Below, in pieces: positions 63,384 through 64,000 of a DNA stretch of 64,000 nt; within the stretch, counting starts at the first letter, position 1; the number at the start of each line of letters is the position of its first letter. Made by a program: the position numbers and the translations under genes. Source of the DNA: Ailurus styani (taxonomy: Eukaryota > Chordata > Mammalia > Carnivora > Ailuridae); assembly GCA_002007465.1 (NCBI GenBank), contig LNAC01000064.1, positions 4,360,850 through 4,424,849 on the forward strand. The letters are read 5' to 3'. The notes below the pieces were generated by a model. It did no database searches and had not been told where the DNA came from. It saw only the letters and a list, made by a program, of their open reading frames with translations.

Positions 63384-64000
63384 CACATTTTTTTTTTATC
63401 CATTTGTCTGTCAATGGACACCTCAGCTCTTTCCATAGTTTGGCTACTGTGGTCATTGCTGCTATAAACATTGGGGTCTATGTATATATATATATAAACA
63501 GTGGGGTGCCTCTTTGGATCATTACATTTGTATCTTTGGGGTAAATGCACAGTAGTGCAATTTCTGGGTTATATGGTAGCTCTATTTTTAACTTCTTGAG
63601 GAACCTCCATACTGTTTTCCAGAGTGGCTGTACCAGTTTGCATTCCCACCAACAGTGTAGGAGGGTCCCCTTTTTCCACATCTTCACCAACATCTGTCAT
63701 TTCCTTACTTGTTAATTTTAGCCATTCTGACTGGTGTGAGGTGGTATCTCACTGTGGTTTGATTTGTAGTTCCCTGATGCCAAGTAATGTTGAACATTTT
63801 TTCATGTGTCTGTTGGCCATTTGGATGTCTTCTTTGAAAAATGTCTGTTCATGTCTTCTGCCCATTTCTTGACTGGATTTTTGTTTTTTGGGTGTTGAGT
63901 TTGTTAAGTTCTTTATAAATTTTGGATACTAGCCCTTTATCTGATAAGTCGTGTGCAACTAACTTCTCCCATTTTCTTGGTTGTCTTTTGGTTTTGTCAA
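62877..64000 (-). mobile_element. carnivore L1, 3' half of ORF2 end plus 3'UTR (runs off window)
   Basis: Antisense L1. The 3'UTR occupies about 62877-63230. From about 63235 rightwards it matches the C-terminal part of ORF2 on the minus strand. Frames are broken: 63478-63693 reads [20 protein letters not shown], then diverges, and other pieces fall in other frames with stops, so this copy is dead. A (TG)n(TA)n expansion interrupts it. Its 5' end is beyond position 64000. Confidence 0.95.
63315..63380. repeat. (TG)n(TA)n compound microsatellite inside L1
   Basis: About 20 bases of TG then about 45 bases of TA repeats, at the place where the L1 has a short TATATATA run. The expansion is therefore post-insertion. 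The (TA)n part is self-complementary and can extrude. Confidence 0.95.

Noticed and set aside
63235..64000. Functional L1 ORF2
   Set aside because: ORF2-type residues occur in more than one frame with stops, and the (TG)n(TA)n tract disrupts it; it is a dead copy.

Overview
The window is vertebrate nuclear DNA from a caniform carnivore, most likely a mustelid. The evidence is about 29 tRNA-derived CAN-SINE copies. Many are of the young type whose head reads GGTTAAAGCCTCTGCCTT, which I associate with mustelids and their close relatives. Carnivore-type L1 3' ends are also present. The only protein-coding gene I can support is OSR2 (odd-skipped related 2, a zinc-finger developmental transcription factor). 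It lies on the minus strand at the left edge and is cut off by the window start.

Layout. Positions 1-12.6 kb hold OSR2: partial intron 3 (1-694), exon 3 (695-794), intron 2 (795-1863), the main coding exon 2 (1864-2530, start codon at 2519), a likely first intron of about 4.2 kb, and a probable noncoding first exon ending at a consensus donor at 6687. Four GC/CpG-rich blocks lie over and upstream of the gene. A 263-base assembly gap (11794-12056) sits in the most GC-rich part. The first 16.5 kb carry no SINE or L1, as expected for a developmental regulator locus.

16.5-64 kb is intergenic or intronic-type DNA with no recognisable exon. It is packed with CAN-SINEs, MIR and L2 relics, MER5-type DNA transposon relics, one complete ERVL-type solo LTR with a 5-bp target duplication, old L1M 3' ends (59-62.5 kb) and a carnivore L1 running off the right edge (62.9-64 kb). 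Many SINEs can be bounded exactly by their target-site duplications. In mammals the neighbour in this direction is expected to be STK3, head-to-head with OSR2, but I found no STK3 coding exon here.

Structural oddities: one target site was used repeatedly by SINEs in two places, one SINE is nested inside another, one SINE carries an internal 33-bp duplication, one ancient element is split by three SINEs, and every one of 18 SINEs between 17 and 55.4 kb lies on the minus strand. I found no operon, CRISPR array, toxin system, tRNA/rRNA gene or undescribed protein system, and no convincing new gene. The best leads are regulatory: two CTCF-like motifs, the CpG block upstream of OSR2, and SINE-free islands that could be enhancers.
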